A stretch of 64,000 bases of DNA, taken from the NCBI GenBank assembly GCA_964596775.1, contig CAZQVN010000001.1, forward strand, positions 186,001-250,000. Direction: 5' to 3'. Numbering within the stretch: the first letter of the stretch is position 1; each line of letters opens with the position of its first letter. Origin of the DNA: CAZQVN01 sp964596775 (GTDB lineage: Bacteria > Eisenbacteria > RBG-16-71-46 > JABDJR01 > JAWXBZ01). The position numbers and the translations under genes are program-made. The notes below the pieces were generated by a model that was not told the DNA's origin, made no database searches, and saw only the letters and a list, made by a program, of their open reading frames with translations. Shown here piece after piece: positions 15,647 to 28,210 of the stretch.

Positions 15647-16000
15647 ATGAGCGATTCGCACAGCCCGGAAGAAGTCAGGAAACACGTCCGGATCTACATC
15701 ACGGTATTCGTCAGCCTGGCCGTTCTCACGGTGGTCACGGTGGGCGCCAGCTATCTGAAGCTGCCGATGGCCGGCGCCATCGTCCTCGCCCTGTTCATCG
15801 CGTCGATCAAGGGAACGCTGGTGGGCGGCTTCTTCATGCACCTCTTTTCGGAAAAAAAGGCGATTCACTGGGTCCTGATCCTCACCGCGGCATTTTTCGT
15901 CGTTCTCATGACGGTCCCGCTGTTCACCGTGCTCGACCAGGTGCATGAGCCGCGGACTCATGCGCCTCAAGCTCACGCGCCGGTGGAGCACGGGCACTGA
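15647..16000 (+). CDS. Cytochrome c oxidase subunit IV family protein
   Basis: 117 residues with three hydrophobic segments, matching the bacterial subunit IV/CyoD-like (COX4_pro) pattern: YITVFVSLAVLTVVTVG, then a central span with FIASIKGTLVGGFFMHL, and a last span IHWVLILTAAFF. The C-terminal tail is rich in histidine (THAPQAHAPVEHGH), as is the subunit I N-terminus. It probably assists assembly or stability of the oxidase. The ATG at 15647 has AGGAGAG upstream. Its TGA shares one base with the ATG of the next gene. Confidence 0.88.
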   Translation: MSDSHSPEEVRKHVRIYITVFVSLAVLTVVTVGASYLKLPMAGAIVLALFIASIKGTLVGGFFMHLFSEKKAIHWVLILTAAFFVVLMTVPLFTVLDQVHEPRTHAPQAHAPVEHGH

Positions 16001-16206
16001 TGTCGCTCAAGGCGTTCCATATCTTCTTCATCGTCTGCTCCGCGCTGCTGGCCGCCGGCATCGGCGTCTGGCAGATCATGGATTTCGCGGCGACCGGCCG
16101 GCCTGTGACGGCGATCCTCGGCGGCGCATCGATCCTCGCCGGGGTCGGGCTCGTGGTCTACGGCGTGTCGTTTCTGAAAAAGCTGAAGCACGTGGGGTAC
16201 CTGTGA
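16000..16206 (+). CDS. Small membrane protein in the oxidase operon
   Basis: 68 residues with two predicted membrane helices (FHIFFIVCSALLAAGIGVW and a second around GGASILAGVGLVVYGV) and a basic C-terminus KKLKHVGYL. I do not recognise a named family. It is translationally coupled to its neighbours: its ATG overlaps the preceding stop by one base and its own TGA overlaps the next ATG. The constant position inside the oxidase operon suggests an accessory subunit or assembly role, which is inference from context only. Confidence 0.7.
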   Translation: MSLKAFHIFFIVCSALLAAGIGVWQIMDFAATGRPVTAILGGASILAGVGLVVYGVSFLKKLKHVGYL

Positions 16207-16487
16207 TGCGCGCCGCGGTTGTCGTCCGCAGGCTGGGTACGGCCCTCGTTGCGGCTGTGCTGTTCTGCCTGCCGGCGGCGGCACAAGCCTGTCCGGTCTG
16301 CTACGGCGACCCGAACTCCCCGGCCGCGAAGGGGATGCAGGCCGCGGTCCTGTTTCTGCTCGGCCTGACCGGCCTCGTCCTGGCCGGTTTCGCCGGAATG
16401 TTCTTCTACTTCTGGAATCGCAGCCGCAAGGTGTCGGCTGAAAACAGTGTGATCGTCCAGAGCATGATGGAGGCCTCCAAGAGATGA
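16206..16487 (+). CDS. Small CPVC-containing membrane protein in the oxidase operon
   Basis: 93 residues: a cleavable signal or first helix (LVAAVLFCLPAAAQA) followed at once by CPVCYGDPNSPAAKGMQ, then a second helix LFLLGLTGLVLAGFAGMFF and a short basic tail. The two cysteines would face the periplasm just after the signal cleavage site, a reasonable place for copper or redox handling near the CuA site of subunit II, whose gene starts four bases before this stop. I do not recognise a characterised family. Function is inferred only from position and the CxxC motif. Confidence 0.72.
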   Translation: MRAAVVVRRLGTALVAAVLFCLPAAAQACPVCYGDPNSPAAKGMQAAVLFLLGLTGLVLAGFAGMFFYFWNRSRKVSAENSVIVQSMMEASKR

Positions 16488-17317
16488 GCGGCTTTCCCTG
16501 GTTACCGCCCAATCAGTCCGCGCACGGCCCGCAGCTCGACCAGATGCTGGGGTGGGTTCACTGGCTCATGCTCGCCCTCTTCATCGGCTGGGGCGCCTTC
16601 TTCCTGTTCACGCTGTTCCGGTTCCGCAAGGGGGCCAACCCGAAGGCGAGCTACACCGGCTATCACAATCACAAGTTTTCGCTGTTTCACGAGACGGCGG
16701 TGGCCCTCGTCGAAATCGTGCTGCTCGTCGGGTTCGCGTTTCCGCTCTGGGCCAAGACGAAGTCGGAACCCCCGCCCGAGGCCGGCACGATCCAGGTGCA
16801 TGTGGGCGCCGAGCAGTTCGCCTGGAACGTGCACTATCCCGGCCCTGACGGAAAGTTCGGCCGGCGCGACATCAAGCTGGTCAACGCGAACAATCCGCTC
16901 GGACTGGACCGCACCGACCAGGACGCCAAGGATGACGTGACGACCATCAACCAGCTTCACCTGCCGGTCAACAAGATGGCGTTCATCCGGCTTTCCTCCA
17001 AGGACGTGATCCACAGCTTCGCGCTGCCGAACATGCGGGTCAAGCAGGACGCGATCCCCGGCATGGACATTCCGGTCTGGTTCGAGCCGGTCGTGGCGGG
17101 CCAGTCGGAGATCGCCTGCGCCCAGCTCTGCGGTCTCGGTCACTACCGGATGCGCGGTTACCTGACGGTTCATGAACCGGGCGGATACGAGGCGTGGATG
17201 GCCGAGCAGCTGGCCGAGCTCCAGCCGGAGGAGGAGGAAGCGGCGCCGGTCGAAAGCGCCCCCGCCGACAGCGCCGGGACCGGCGAGGCGGGCGGTACGG
17301 AATCCTCCGGGCACTGA
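16484..17317 (+). CDS. ctaC: Cytochrome c oxidase subunit II (CuA)
   Basis: 277 residues. Two N-terminal membrane helices (from WLMLALFIGWGAFFLFTLF and VALVEIVLLVGFAFPLW) anchor a periplasmic cupredoxin domain. The CuA ligands are all present: His177 in DVIHSFALP, then Cys212, Cys216, His220 and Met223 in CAQLCGLGHYRMRGY. No C-terminal cytochrome c domain is attached, so an external cytochrome or cupredoxin must donate electrons. The C-terminus is acidic and low in complexity. The gene overlaps the preceding one by four bases (ATGA). It is unusual for subunit II to close the operon; it normally precedes subunit I. Confidence 0.95.
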   Translation: MSGFPWLPPNQSAHGPQLDQMLGWVHWLMLALFIGWGAFFLFTLFRFRKGANPKASYTGYHNHKFSLFHETAVALVEIVLLVGFAFPLWAKTKSEPPPEAGTIQVHVGAEQFAWNVHYPGPDGKFGRRDIKLVNANNPLGLDRTDQDAKDDVTTINQLHLPVNKMAFIRLSSKDVIHSFALPNMRVKQDAIPGMDIPVWFEPVVAGQSEIACAQLCGLGHYRMRGYLTVHEPGGYEAWMAEQLAELQPEEEEAAPVESAPADSAGTGEAGGTESSGH

Positions 17318-17327
17318 GAGGGTTCCG

Positions 17328-17801
17328 GTGACGGAATCGGCGCGGCTGGCCGCCCAGCTGGATCGAGCTCTCGAGGGAGAAGCCTGGCACGGGCCGGCCT
17401 GGGCCGAGCTACTGGAAGACGTGTCCTGCCGCCGGGCCGCAAGCCGTCCGATCGAAAGCGCGCACACGATCGCGGAGATCGTGCTTCACAGCATCACCTG
17501 GCACAAGATCGTGAGACGGCGGCTCCTCGGAGAAACGCCCCGCGTTTCCGCCGCCCAGGACTGGCCGGACGACGTTCCCGGTGACGAAGCGGCGTGGCAG
17601 GCTCTCGTTCAGGAACTGCTGGAATCGGGACGGACCCTGAGCGCCACGGTGGCGGCGTTTCCGGCGAAGCGCCTGCGGGAACCGCGACCCGCGATGGACG
17701 AAACCTGGTACGACCTCATTTCCGGCCAGCTGCAGCACATGCTGTATCACGCGGGGCAGGTGGCGCTGCTGAAGAAGGCCGGCGGGACGCGACGGCGTTA
17801 G
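17328..17801 (+). CDS. DinB-like four-helix metal-binding protein
   Basis: 157 residues of the DinB/YfiT-like superfamily. Candidate metal ligands are His residues in TIAEIVLHSITWHK and the paired histidines in LQHMLYHAGQVALLKKA near the C-terminus, the usual place of the third ligand. Members act as thiol-dependent transferases or have unknown roles. The GTG start at 17328 is preceded by GAGAGGG, and the gene begins 11 bases after subunit II, so it may be read from the oxidase operon. An oxidase link is not otherwise supported. Confidence 0.7.
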   Translation: MTESARLAAQLDRALEGEAWHGPAWAELLEDVSCRRAASRPIESAHTIAEIVLHSITWHKIVRRRLLGETPRVSAAQDWPDDVPGDEAAWQALVQELLESGRTLSATVAAFPAKRLREPRPAMDETWYDLISGQLQHMLYHAGQVALLKKAGGTRRR

Positions 17802-17817
17802 GAATCGCCCGGCCGGA

Positions 17818-18894
17818 TCAGGGACGCCAGCGCACCAGGTTTCCCGCCGCGCGCCCGCCCGCGGCGGTGATCTCCCCTCCGGCGACGAGATCGCCGTCGA
17901 ACACGGCCAGCGCGAACACCTCGCCCGTCACGCCGCTCCCCGGCGACCTCCAGCCGTCCGTCTGGTTCCAGTACGCGAGGCTCGAGGCGGGCAGTCCGCC
18001 GGCCGCGGTGAACGCCCCGCCCACGTAAAGATCGCGACCGAGCACGGCAAGCGCCGAAACCGACGTGAAGAGGTCGCCGGAAACGCCGGACCCGAGGCTG
18101 CTCCAGGCCAGCCCGTTCCAGCGGGCCACGGCCTGGATGTCCAGGCCGTTGACGGTGGCGAAATTGCCTCCGGCGATCAGCCGGCCGTCATGAACCACGA
18201 GCGCCATCACCGTTCCGTCCACGCCGTTGTCGAGCGCGGCCCACGTGTCTCCGTTCCAGCGGGCGATGCGGTTCACGGGAAGGTCGCCGGCCCGGGTGAA
18301 CGCGCCCGCGGCCACGATCGTCCGGCCGAACTCCGTGACCGCCCGCACGGTTCCGTCGAACCCGGGACCCACCGGTTGCCAGGCGCCGTCGCGCAGGACG
18401 GCGATCCGGTTCGCCGGCACGCCTCCCGCCTCCTGGAATCCGCCCCCCGCCACGAGCTCGCCGTTCACGACGGCGAGCGCGTAGACGATGCCGTCGATGC
18501 CGCCGGCCTCTTCCGTCCAGCGGCCCCCGTCCCAGCGGGCCACGTGCCGGGCCGGAATCCCCCCCATGTAGGTGAACGCCCCGCCAACCACGAGGTCGCC
18601 ATTGGGAAGGACAGCCAGGGCATGCACGCTGCCGTTCGGCTCGGGGTCGATGTCGAACCAGCGGTTCTGAAAGCTCGCGAGATGGTGCACCTCGCGGGCA
18701 TCCCCGTAGGTGTCGACCCGGGTGAAGTCGCCGCCGACGAGGAGAACGGAGTTGCGGACCGCCAGCGCGTGAACGGCATCGTTGGTGCCCGGCATGGCGA
18801 TCCAGCCCGACTCGGGATCGTTGCAGTCGAACGTGCCCGCCGCCAGGACGGGGATCGCGAGAAGCCAGAGCAGGGAAGACCGTTTGCGGAGCAC
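17818..18894 (-). CDS. Secreted beta-propeller protein (six to seven repeats)
   Basis: 358 residues. A signal peptide (basic start then LLWLLAIPVLAAG, possibly a lipoprotein with the cysteine in TFDC) precedes repeats of about 48 residues of the type V-ALAV-NGDLVVGGAFT-A-GGIPA-HVARWDG--W. The repeats are close to those of proteins annotated as delta-60 or Kelch-like propellers. The GTG start at 18894 is chosen because AGGAGGT lies nine bases upstream; the ATG at 18963 has no such site. The gene is convergent with the DinB-like gene, 16 bases away. Likely surface or periplasmic; binding partner unknown. Confidence 0.75.
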   Translation of the reverse strand: MLRKRSSLLWLLAIPVLAAGTFDCNDPESGWIAMPGTNDAVHALAVRNSVLLVGGDFTRVDTYGDAREVHHLASFQNRWFDIDPEPNGSVHALAVLPNGDLVVGGAFTYMGGIPARHVARWDGGRWTEEAGGIDGIVYALAVVNGELVAGGGFQEAGGVPANRIAVLRDGAWQPVGPGFDGTVRAVTEFGRTIVAAGAFTRAGDLPVNRIARWNGDTWAALDNGVDGTVMALVVHDGRLIAGGNFATVNGLDIQAVARWNGLAWSSLGSGVSGDLFTSVSALAVLGRDLYVGGAFTAAGGLPASSLAYWNQTDGWRSPGSGVTGEVFALAVFDGDLVAGGEITAAGGRAAGNLVRWRP

Positions 18895-19044
18895 GCGGGG
18901 CCGACCTCCTGAAACCGCATCGCCCGCCCGGGTCAGCCGTTCAGCGACTCCGGCGGGCGACATGCAGGGAACGAGCCTAACGGTTTCGCGGAAGGGGGAT
19001 CAAGCCCGCAGTGATACACTACCGCCGGCTCCGAAGGAGAAGCG

Positions 19045-19491
19045 ATGAACAGTACGGCATGGCAACGCGACACGTTCACCATCAGCACCGATCCGGACCG
19101 GCTTCAGCCGGAGGTGGTTCACGCCTACCTGACGCGCTCCTACTGGGCGAAGGGACGTTCCCGGGAGACGATGGACAAGGCTCTCCGGAACTCGTTCTGC
19201 TTCGGCCTCTACGACGGCGACCGCCAGATCGGCCTGGCGCGGGTGGTCACGGATTTCACGATCTTCGCCTACCTCTGCGATGTCTACGTGCTCGAGGAGT
19301 ACCGGGGAAAGGGGCTCGGAAAGTGGTTGATGTCCACCGTGGTGTCCTGCGGGGAGCTGAGCAGCGTGTACCGCTGGGTCCTCGTGACCCGCGACGCCCA
19401 CGAGCTGTACCGCCCGCTCGGATTCCACGAGCTGAAGACGCCGGAAATCTGGATGGAGATCTTCCGCGCGCCGGAAGTGAAAAAACCGTGA
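19045..19491 (+). CDS. GNAT family N-acetyltransferase
   Basis: 148 residues. The acetyl-CoA-binding signature is clear: VYVLEEYRGKGLGKWLM near residues 75-91, after the strand QIGLARVVTD, and LYRPLGFHELKTPE at the end. This matches the single-domain GNAT proteins whose substrates are mostly unknown small amines or protein N-termini. The ATG at 19045 has GAAGGAGAA upstream. Its stop codon is embedded in the left arm of a bidirectional terminator. Confidence 0.88.
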   Translation: MNSTAWQRDTFTISTDPDRLQPEVVHAYLTRSYWAKGRSRETMDKALRNSFCFGLYDGDRQIGLARVVTDFTIFAYLCDVYVLEEYRGKGLGKWLMSTVVSCGELSSVYRWVLVTRDAHELYRPLGFHELKTPEIWMEIFRAPEVKKP

Positions 19492-19516
19492 GCAGCCGAA
19501 GCCGCCCACGGTTTTT
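19481..19516. terminator. Bidirectional terminator between GNAT and pyrophosphatase genes
   Basis: AAAAACCGTG (19481-19490) and CACGGTTTTT (19507-19516) are perfect 10-base inverted arms around a 16-base loop. The A/T ends give a T-run on both strands. It serves the plus-strand GNAT gene (stop 19489-19491) and the minus-strand pyrophosphatase gene ending at 19540. Confidence 0.85.
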
Positions 19517-19539
19517 GGAAAACGAAATCCCGGAGTTTC

Positions 19540-21585
<2,046 letters not shown>

Positions 21586-22053
21586 TGGAAAACCCTCCCT
21601 GTTACGTGACGTTTTACGCGAACTGCGAGCCCCGGTGCCGGACTGGATTCCGACCGCTGATCGATCCCCCAACGTGTTGCATGTCATTGACTTGAGTTGG
21701 GATTCCGTCCGGCTCCGATTCTGCGGAGCTGACACCGTGGGAAACGCTGTCGAACCGGGGGGCCGGATGGGACTCTGAAAGAGGCGGGGAGGATACCTGA
21801 GGGGCCCGGGCGAAGCAAGCCCGCGGGGGGGAGCCCCCGGTCCGGGAGACCGCGGGGGTGGGCGGCTGCCGGGGTGGCCGCGGGCCGTCCAAAATTCTTG
21901 TTGTTGCTGAGTGACCGTTTGGGCTAGCCTCCCCGCGCTTCGGTCTCCATCCCGTCACCAGAGTCGACAGGGTGCCCGGCGTTGCCAACCGGCCGCGCCG
22001 CGGGTGCATGGCGCATCGGCCCGAAGTCCAGCCCTCCCAGGAGTGTTCTCCCG
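21586..22053. other. 468-base divergent intergenic region between two pyrophosphatase genes
   Basis: No gene is supported here. The part near 21640-21760 is moderately GC-rich. The part at 21790-21890 is extremely G-rich with several short self-complementary stretches such as CGGGGG-4-CCCCCG. An AT-richer stretch TCCAAAATTCTTGTTGTTGC near 21887-21906, followed by CTAGCCT, is the most likely place for the promoter of the plus-strand gene, but no convincing -35/-10 pair stands out. Confidence 0.4.
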
Positions 22054-24528
<2,475 letters not shown>

Positions 24529-24787
24529 CGAAAGGGAAGGGGTTGCCGGCGGCTTGTCGGGACGGCCGAAATTCCCCGGCCCGGCGAGCCGATGCCGACC
24601 TGCCTCAATCCTCGGTCCCGGCGGGTCGATGCGACCTAATGATCAACTGCACAACGCGTTATGTGTCACCAATGACGTTTCGGCCACCCGGCGACCGGTC
24701 CCGGAAACCACCGGTCGTCGAGGTGGCCGCTGGTCACTCTCTCACCCGGAGGACCGGTTCACGGGCAGGTGGGCGGCGAGAGACAAA

Positions 24788-24817
24788 TTGACCCGGATGG
24801 ATCGTCTGATCTAGATT
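24788..24817 (+). promoter_or_regulatory. Sigma-70-like promoter of the MarR gene
   Basis: TTGACC (24788-24793), 18 bases, TAGATT (24812-24817). Transcription would start near 24824, so an ATG at that position would be leaderless and the GTG at 24854 is favoured as the start. GACAAA (24782-24787) and TTTGTC (24817-24822) form an inverted pair that exactly brackets the promoter. The rest of 24529-24853 holds no supported gene. Confidence 0.5.
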
Positions 24818-24853
24818 TTGTCCATGAAAACGCACGCTCTAGAGGAGCCCACC

Positions 24854-25297
24854 GTGAATACGACGTCCTTCGGACCTACATTGAAGTTCATGCGGCTGCT
24901 CTGGGCCGTGGACCATGAACTTCAATCCGCATCAAAGAGAATGAAGAAGACCCTGGGAGTCACCGGGCCTCAGCGCCTCGTGCTTCGAGTGCTCGGGCGC
25001 AATCCGGGCACCACACCCGGCGAAGTGGCGCGGACCCTCCACATCGACCCGAGCACATTGACCGGCGTCCTCAAGCGGCTCGAGGAAAAGAACCTGATTC
25101 AGCGCAAGGTGGACCCCACGGACGGGCGGCGTGCGTTCCTGAACCTGTCCGCCCGGGGGCGGGCCATCGATGCGAAGACAAGCGGCACCGTTGAAGTGGC
25201 CATCCGGAAAGCGCTGGCCCAGTCATCGGAACGCGATGTCGAGGCGGCGCGCCGCGTGCTCCTGCTGATCGACGAGGAATTGCGCCGCAACGTGTAG
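24854..25297 (+). CDS. MarR family transcriptional regulator
   Basis: 147 residues. A winged helix-turn-helix typical of MarR: recognition region PGEVARTLHIDPSTLTGVL and the wing KVDPTDGRRAFLNLSARGR, between helical dimerisation ends. MarR proteins are dimeric repressors released by phenolic or oxidative ligands. The GTG at 24854 follows AGAGGAG at a good distance and lies 30 bases after the predicted transcription start. An in-frame ATG 30 bases earlier has no ribosome binding site. No obvious target gene is adjacent on the same strand. Autoregulation is possible given the bracketed promoter. Confidence 0.88.
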   Translation: MNTTSFGPTLKFMRLLWAVDHELQSASKRMKKTLGVTGPQRLVLRVLGRNPGTTPGEVARTLHIDPSTLTGVLKRLEEKNLIQRKVDPTDGRRAFLNLSARGRAIDAKTSGTVEVAIRKALAQSSERDVEAARRVLLLIDEELRRNV

Positions 25298-25368
25298 GGT
25301 TCGGGCCGGGCCGGGCGCAGGCACGGCTCAGACCGCGCAAGGATCCCAGGCGCGGCGGCGACGCGGCC

Positions 25369-26796
25369 TCAGGCCGCGCACCAGCGATCCCACTCCCAGT
25401 TCGCGTTGAGGAACACGACGGGGTTTCTGCGGGCCGGAATGCGCCCTCCCCAGACCGGCTGGTCCGCGTCTTTCCTGATCCGCCTCAGCTCCTCCTGGTA
25501 GAAGAACTCCTTTTCGCCGAGCGCCGGTTTCAGCTGGTCGAGCCAGGCCGCCTTCTCGTCGAACTTCGCGAAGAACGGCCGCCGCACCCAGTCGGGATTG
25601 CGTCCCTGCAGCAGCGTGAGCACGAAGACCTTCTCGCCGTGGATGACGGCGGTGCCCTCGACCATCACCTTGCCCGGCGTGGCGCTCATGGACGGGCCGC
25701 GCACCGTGCGACCAAGCCCGGAAACGCGCCGGTACGCGGTCCGGAAGATCTCGTCGGCCGTGGCCAGCGGAACCTCGAAATAGTTGCGCGGCCCGGTGTC
25801 CCGCTCCACGAACATGTAGTACGGGATGGCCCCCAGCCGCAGCTGGAGCCGCCACATGTCCGCCCACGCCGAGGCCGAATCGTTGACGTGACGGATCAGC
25901 GGGGCCTGGCAGCGCACGACGGCACCGGTGGACTGGATCCGCTGGACGGCCGCCTGGGCCGCCGCGGTTTCCAGTTCACGCGGGTGGCTGTAGTGGGACA
26001 TGAGCGCGAGGTGCCGGCCGGCCCGGCGCACTTCGTCGAACAGGCGCATCAGGTCGTCGGAATCGTCGTCGGTGACGAATCGATACGGCCAGTAGGCCGG
26101 AGCCTTCGTCCCGAGCCGGATCGACACGATGTGGTTCAGGTCGCGGCTGAGCAGCGGCTCGATGTACCGCCGCAGCACCTTCGTCTTCATGATCAGCGGG
26201 TCGCCACCGGTGATGAGAACGCTGTTCACTTCCGGGTGGCCCTTCAGATACTCCACCAGGCTGTCGGCCTCCCGGCTGGCGAACTTGAGCCCTTCGAGAC
26301 CGACGAACTGCGGCCAGCGGAAGCAATAGGAACAGTAGGCATGGCAGGTCTGCCCCTGGCTCGGAAAGAAGAGCACCGTCTCCCGGTACTTGTGCTGAAT
26401 GCCCGCGAGGCGCTCCCCGTTTTCCTGCGGCACGTTCATTTCCATCTGCCCCGCGGGGTGCGGGTTCAGGTCCAGCTGGATTTCGCGGGCGGCCTTCAGG
26501 ACCTCCGCCTCGGGAGCTCCCGAGGAAACCAGCGCCATCATCCGCTCGAGGTCGCTCTCGTCGAGCATGCCCCGCTGCGGGAACGTCAGCTGGAACATCG
26601 GATCCGCGGGGATATCGTCCCAGTTGATGAGTTCTTCCATGACGTAGTTGTTCACGCGAAACGGCAGGACGGCGGAAACCGCCTTCATGGCCAGCCGGTC
26701 CTCCGCGGGAAGGTGCTGAATCTGCGGGATCGCGTCGATATCCTTGCGATGAAACGTCCGGAAGGGACGATGCCTGATTTTGTGTCGTCTGATCAT
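25369..26796 (-). CDS. KamA-family radical SAM protein (lysine 2,3-aminomutase-like)
   Basis: 475 residues. The radical SAM cluster motif CHAYCSYCFRW places Cys151, Cys155 and Cys158; the SAM-binding region follows with SVLITGGDPLIM. The order of later strands (SIRLGTKAPAYWPYRF, VVRCQAPLIRHVN, YYMFVERDTG) matches KamA-like aminomutases. The C-terminal region where true lysine aminomutases carry the PLP lysine in a glycine-rich motif reads instead ATPGKVMVEG, so PLP binding is uncertain. The substrate is unknown; lysine, glutamate or a related amino acid is possible. A good promoter precedes the ATG at 26796 with GAGAGGA upstream. Confidence 0.85.
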   Translation of the reverse strand: MIRRHKIRHRPFRTFHRKDIDAIPQIQHLPAEDRLAMKAVSAVLPFRVNNYVMEELINWDDIPADPMFQLTFPQRGMLDESDLERMMALVSSGAPEAEVLKAAREIQLDLNPHPAGQMEMNVPQENGERLAGIQHKYRETVLFFPSQGQTCHAYCSYCFRWPQFVGLEGLKFASREADSLVEYLKGHPEVNSVLITGGDPLIMKTKVLRRYIEPLLSRDLNHIVSIRLGTKAPAYWPYRFVTDDDSDDLMRLFDEVRRAGRHLALMSHYSHPRELETAAAQAAVQRIQSTGAVVRCQAPLIRHVNDSASAWADMWRLQLRLGAIPYYMFVERDTGPRNYFEVPLATADEIFRTAYRRVSGLGRTVRGPSMSATPGKVMVEGTAVIHGEKVFVLTLLQGRNPDWVRRPFFAKFDEKAAWLDQLKPALGEKEFFYQEELRRIRKDADQPVWGGRIPARRNPVVFLNANWEWDRWCAA

Positions 26797-26836
26797 TTCT
26801 GTTCTTGTTCCTCTCTTTATCTGGTTTCAACTCACC

Positions 26837-26865
26837 AGTTTAGCACGTTTTTGGTTTGTGGTCAA
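26837..26865 (-). promoter_or_regulatory. Sigma-70-like promoter of the KamA-like gene
   Basis: On the minus strand TTGACC (26860-26865) is separated by 17 bases from TAAACT (26837-26842), about 40 bases upstream of the ATG at 26796. Surrounding sequence is AT-rich. Confidence 0.6.
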
Positions 26866-26965
26866 ATGACGGGTCCCGGGGCGGACGCCCGCGCGGCACG
26901 CGGGGTCCCCAAAGGCTATGGGCGTCGCTCAGCCGGGCCGCGCCCTCGGTGAAACCGCGCCGGGG

Positions 26966-28210
26966 TTATGAATCCCAGGAGTTCAGGCCGTGCGGACGGG
27001 GGTGGACGTTCTCCGGCAGGTGGGGAGAGTCGAACTCCAGGGGCGGAATCGACAGGGTGAAACCGGGAATGAGCGTGTTGAGCACCGTATAGACGATCAA
27101 CCCGCCGAAGATGGTGGGGTCGATCTCGTAGCGGTCGCGGAGTATTTCGGCGAGCACCAGGGTGAAAACGAGCGTCGGCAGCATCGCGGTGGCCACCCGG
27201 GTGGAACTCCGGACGGGTTCGCCCGATGCGAACCTGCGGTGCAGCGCCACCAGGAGAAACTGGGCCGGCACGCCGAGCGCCAGGAAGATCCCGCCGATCA
27301 TGAAAGCGCCCGGTGAAAAGTCCGCCGTGGAAATGTGAAGCCCCGCATGAAAGAAATAGAAAGGCGCGAAAAACGAGGCGAAAACTTCCACCGCGAACAA
27401 CGTTCGCTCCGACCCCATGGTGGGCAACCGCGGCTTGAACCTCTGGGCCACGACGCCCACGAGAAACGCGCCGAGCAGGTAGTACACGCCCAGGCTTCGG
27501 GTGGCAAAGGCGCAGACGACCGCGGCCATGAGCAGAAAGGCGAACTCCGAGTTCGGCGCATGCGGAACGATGAAGCGCGCGAAGAACCAGAAAACCAGGG
27601 GCAGCGCCACGATGAGCGCCGCCAGCGCCCCGAGCGACGTCACCATCTCGCGGGTCGTGCCGGATCGCAGGATCAGGAACAGCAGAAGCAGGGCCAGGAC
27701 TTCGCTCCCGATGGCCTTGGACTTGACCCAGAACCTTTCGTCCTCGTTCAGCCCGAACCGGTCCAGCGAGCCGAGGATGAAACCGGTGGAGGGGGTCAGC
27801 AGCGCCAGCGCGATCAGCGACGCCGGGCGAAAGCCCAGGTCGAAGACGTACACCAGCCCCACCGAGGCCAGGGCGAGAACAACGAGACGGATGATCAGGT
27901 GCTGGCTGAGCATGCCGGCGCCCCGGCGCAGCTCCTTCGGATCCACCTCGAGCCCGGCAAACAGGAAGATGCCGACGATGCCGAACGTGGACAGCAGATT
28001 GATCGTGTTGTCTTCGATGAACGCGTGAAACAGCAGTCCGGAAACGGCGCCGAGGAAAAAACTGGTGATCGCCGTCGGCAGCCGGAACCGCTGGAGCAGG
28101 CGCGGAAGAAAAAACAGGGCGAACAGCAGCCCCACGTAGTGGAGTTCCTGGGGCACGCGCTCGAGGAGCGTTGCCGGGAGGGTCGCCAGGTCGGCGAAGT
28201 CGGGCATCAT
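26966..28210 (-). CDS. CPA2-family Na+(K+)/H+ antiporter
   Basis: 414 residues with about 12 membrane helices. Typical CPA2 features are FLFAGLEVDPKELRR in an early loop, the discontinuous-helix region with LLTPSTGFILGSL, and IGSEVLALLLLF. The two-residue acidic pair of Na+ antiporters is not obvious, so K+/H+ exchange is equally possible. No C-terminal RCK/TrkA domain is attached. The start overlaps the stop of the upstream DUF1028 gene (CGATGATG), so the two are translationally coupled. Either of two consecutive ATGs may be used. Confidence 0.85.
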   Translation of the reverse strand: MMPDFADLATLPATLLERVPQELHYVGLLFALFFLPRLLQRFRLPTAITSFFLGAVSGLLFHAFIEDNTINLLSTFGIVGIFLFAGLEVDPKELRRGAGMLSQHLIIRLVVLALASVGLVYVFDLGFRPASLIALALLTPSTGFILGSLDRFGLNEDERFWVKSKAIGSEVLALLLLFLILRSGTTREMVTSLGALAALIVALPLVFWFFARFIVPHAPNSEFAFLLMAAVVCAFATRSLGVYYLLGAFLVGVVAQRFKPRLPTMGSERTLFAVEVFASFFAPFYFFHAGLHISTADFSPGAFMIGGIFLALGVPAQFLLVALHRRFASGEPVRSSTRVATAMLPTLVFTLVLAEILRDRYEIDPTIFGGLIVYTVLNTLIPGFTLSIPPLEFDSPHLPENVHPRPHGLNSWDS

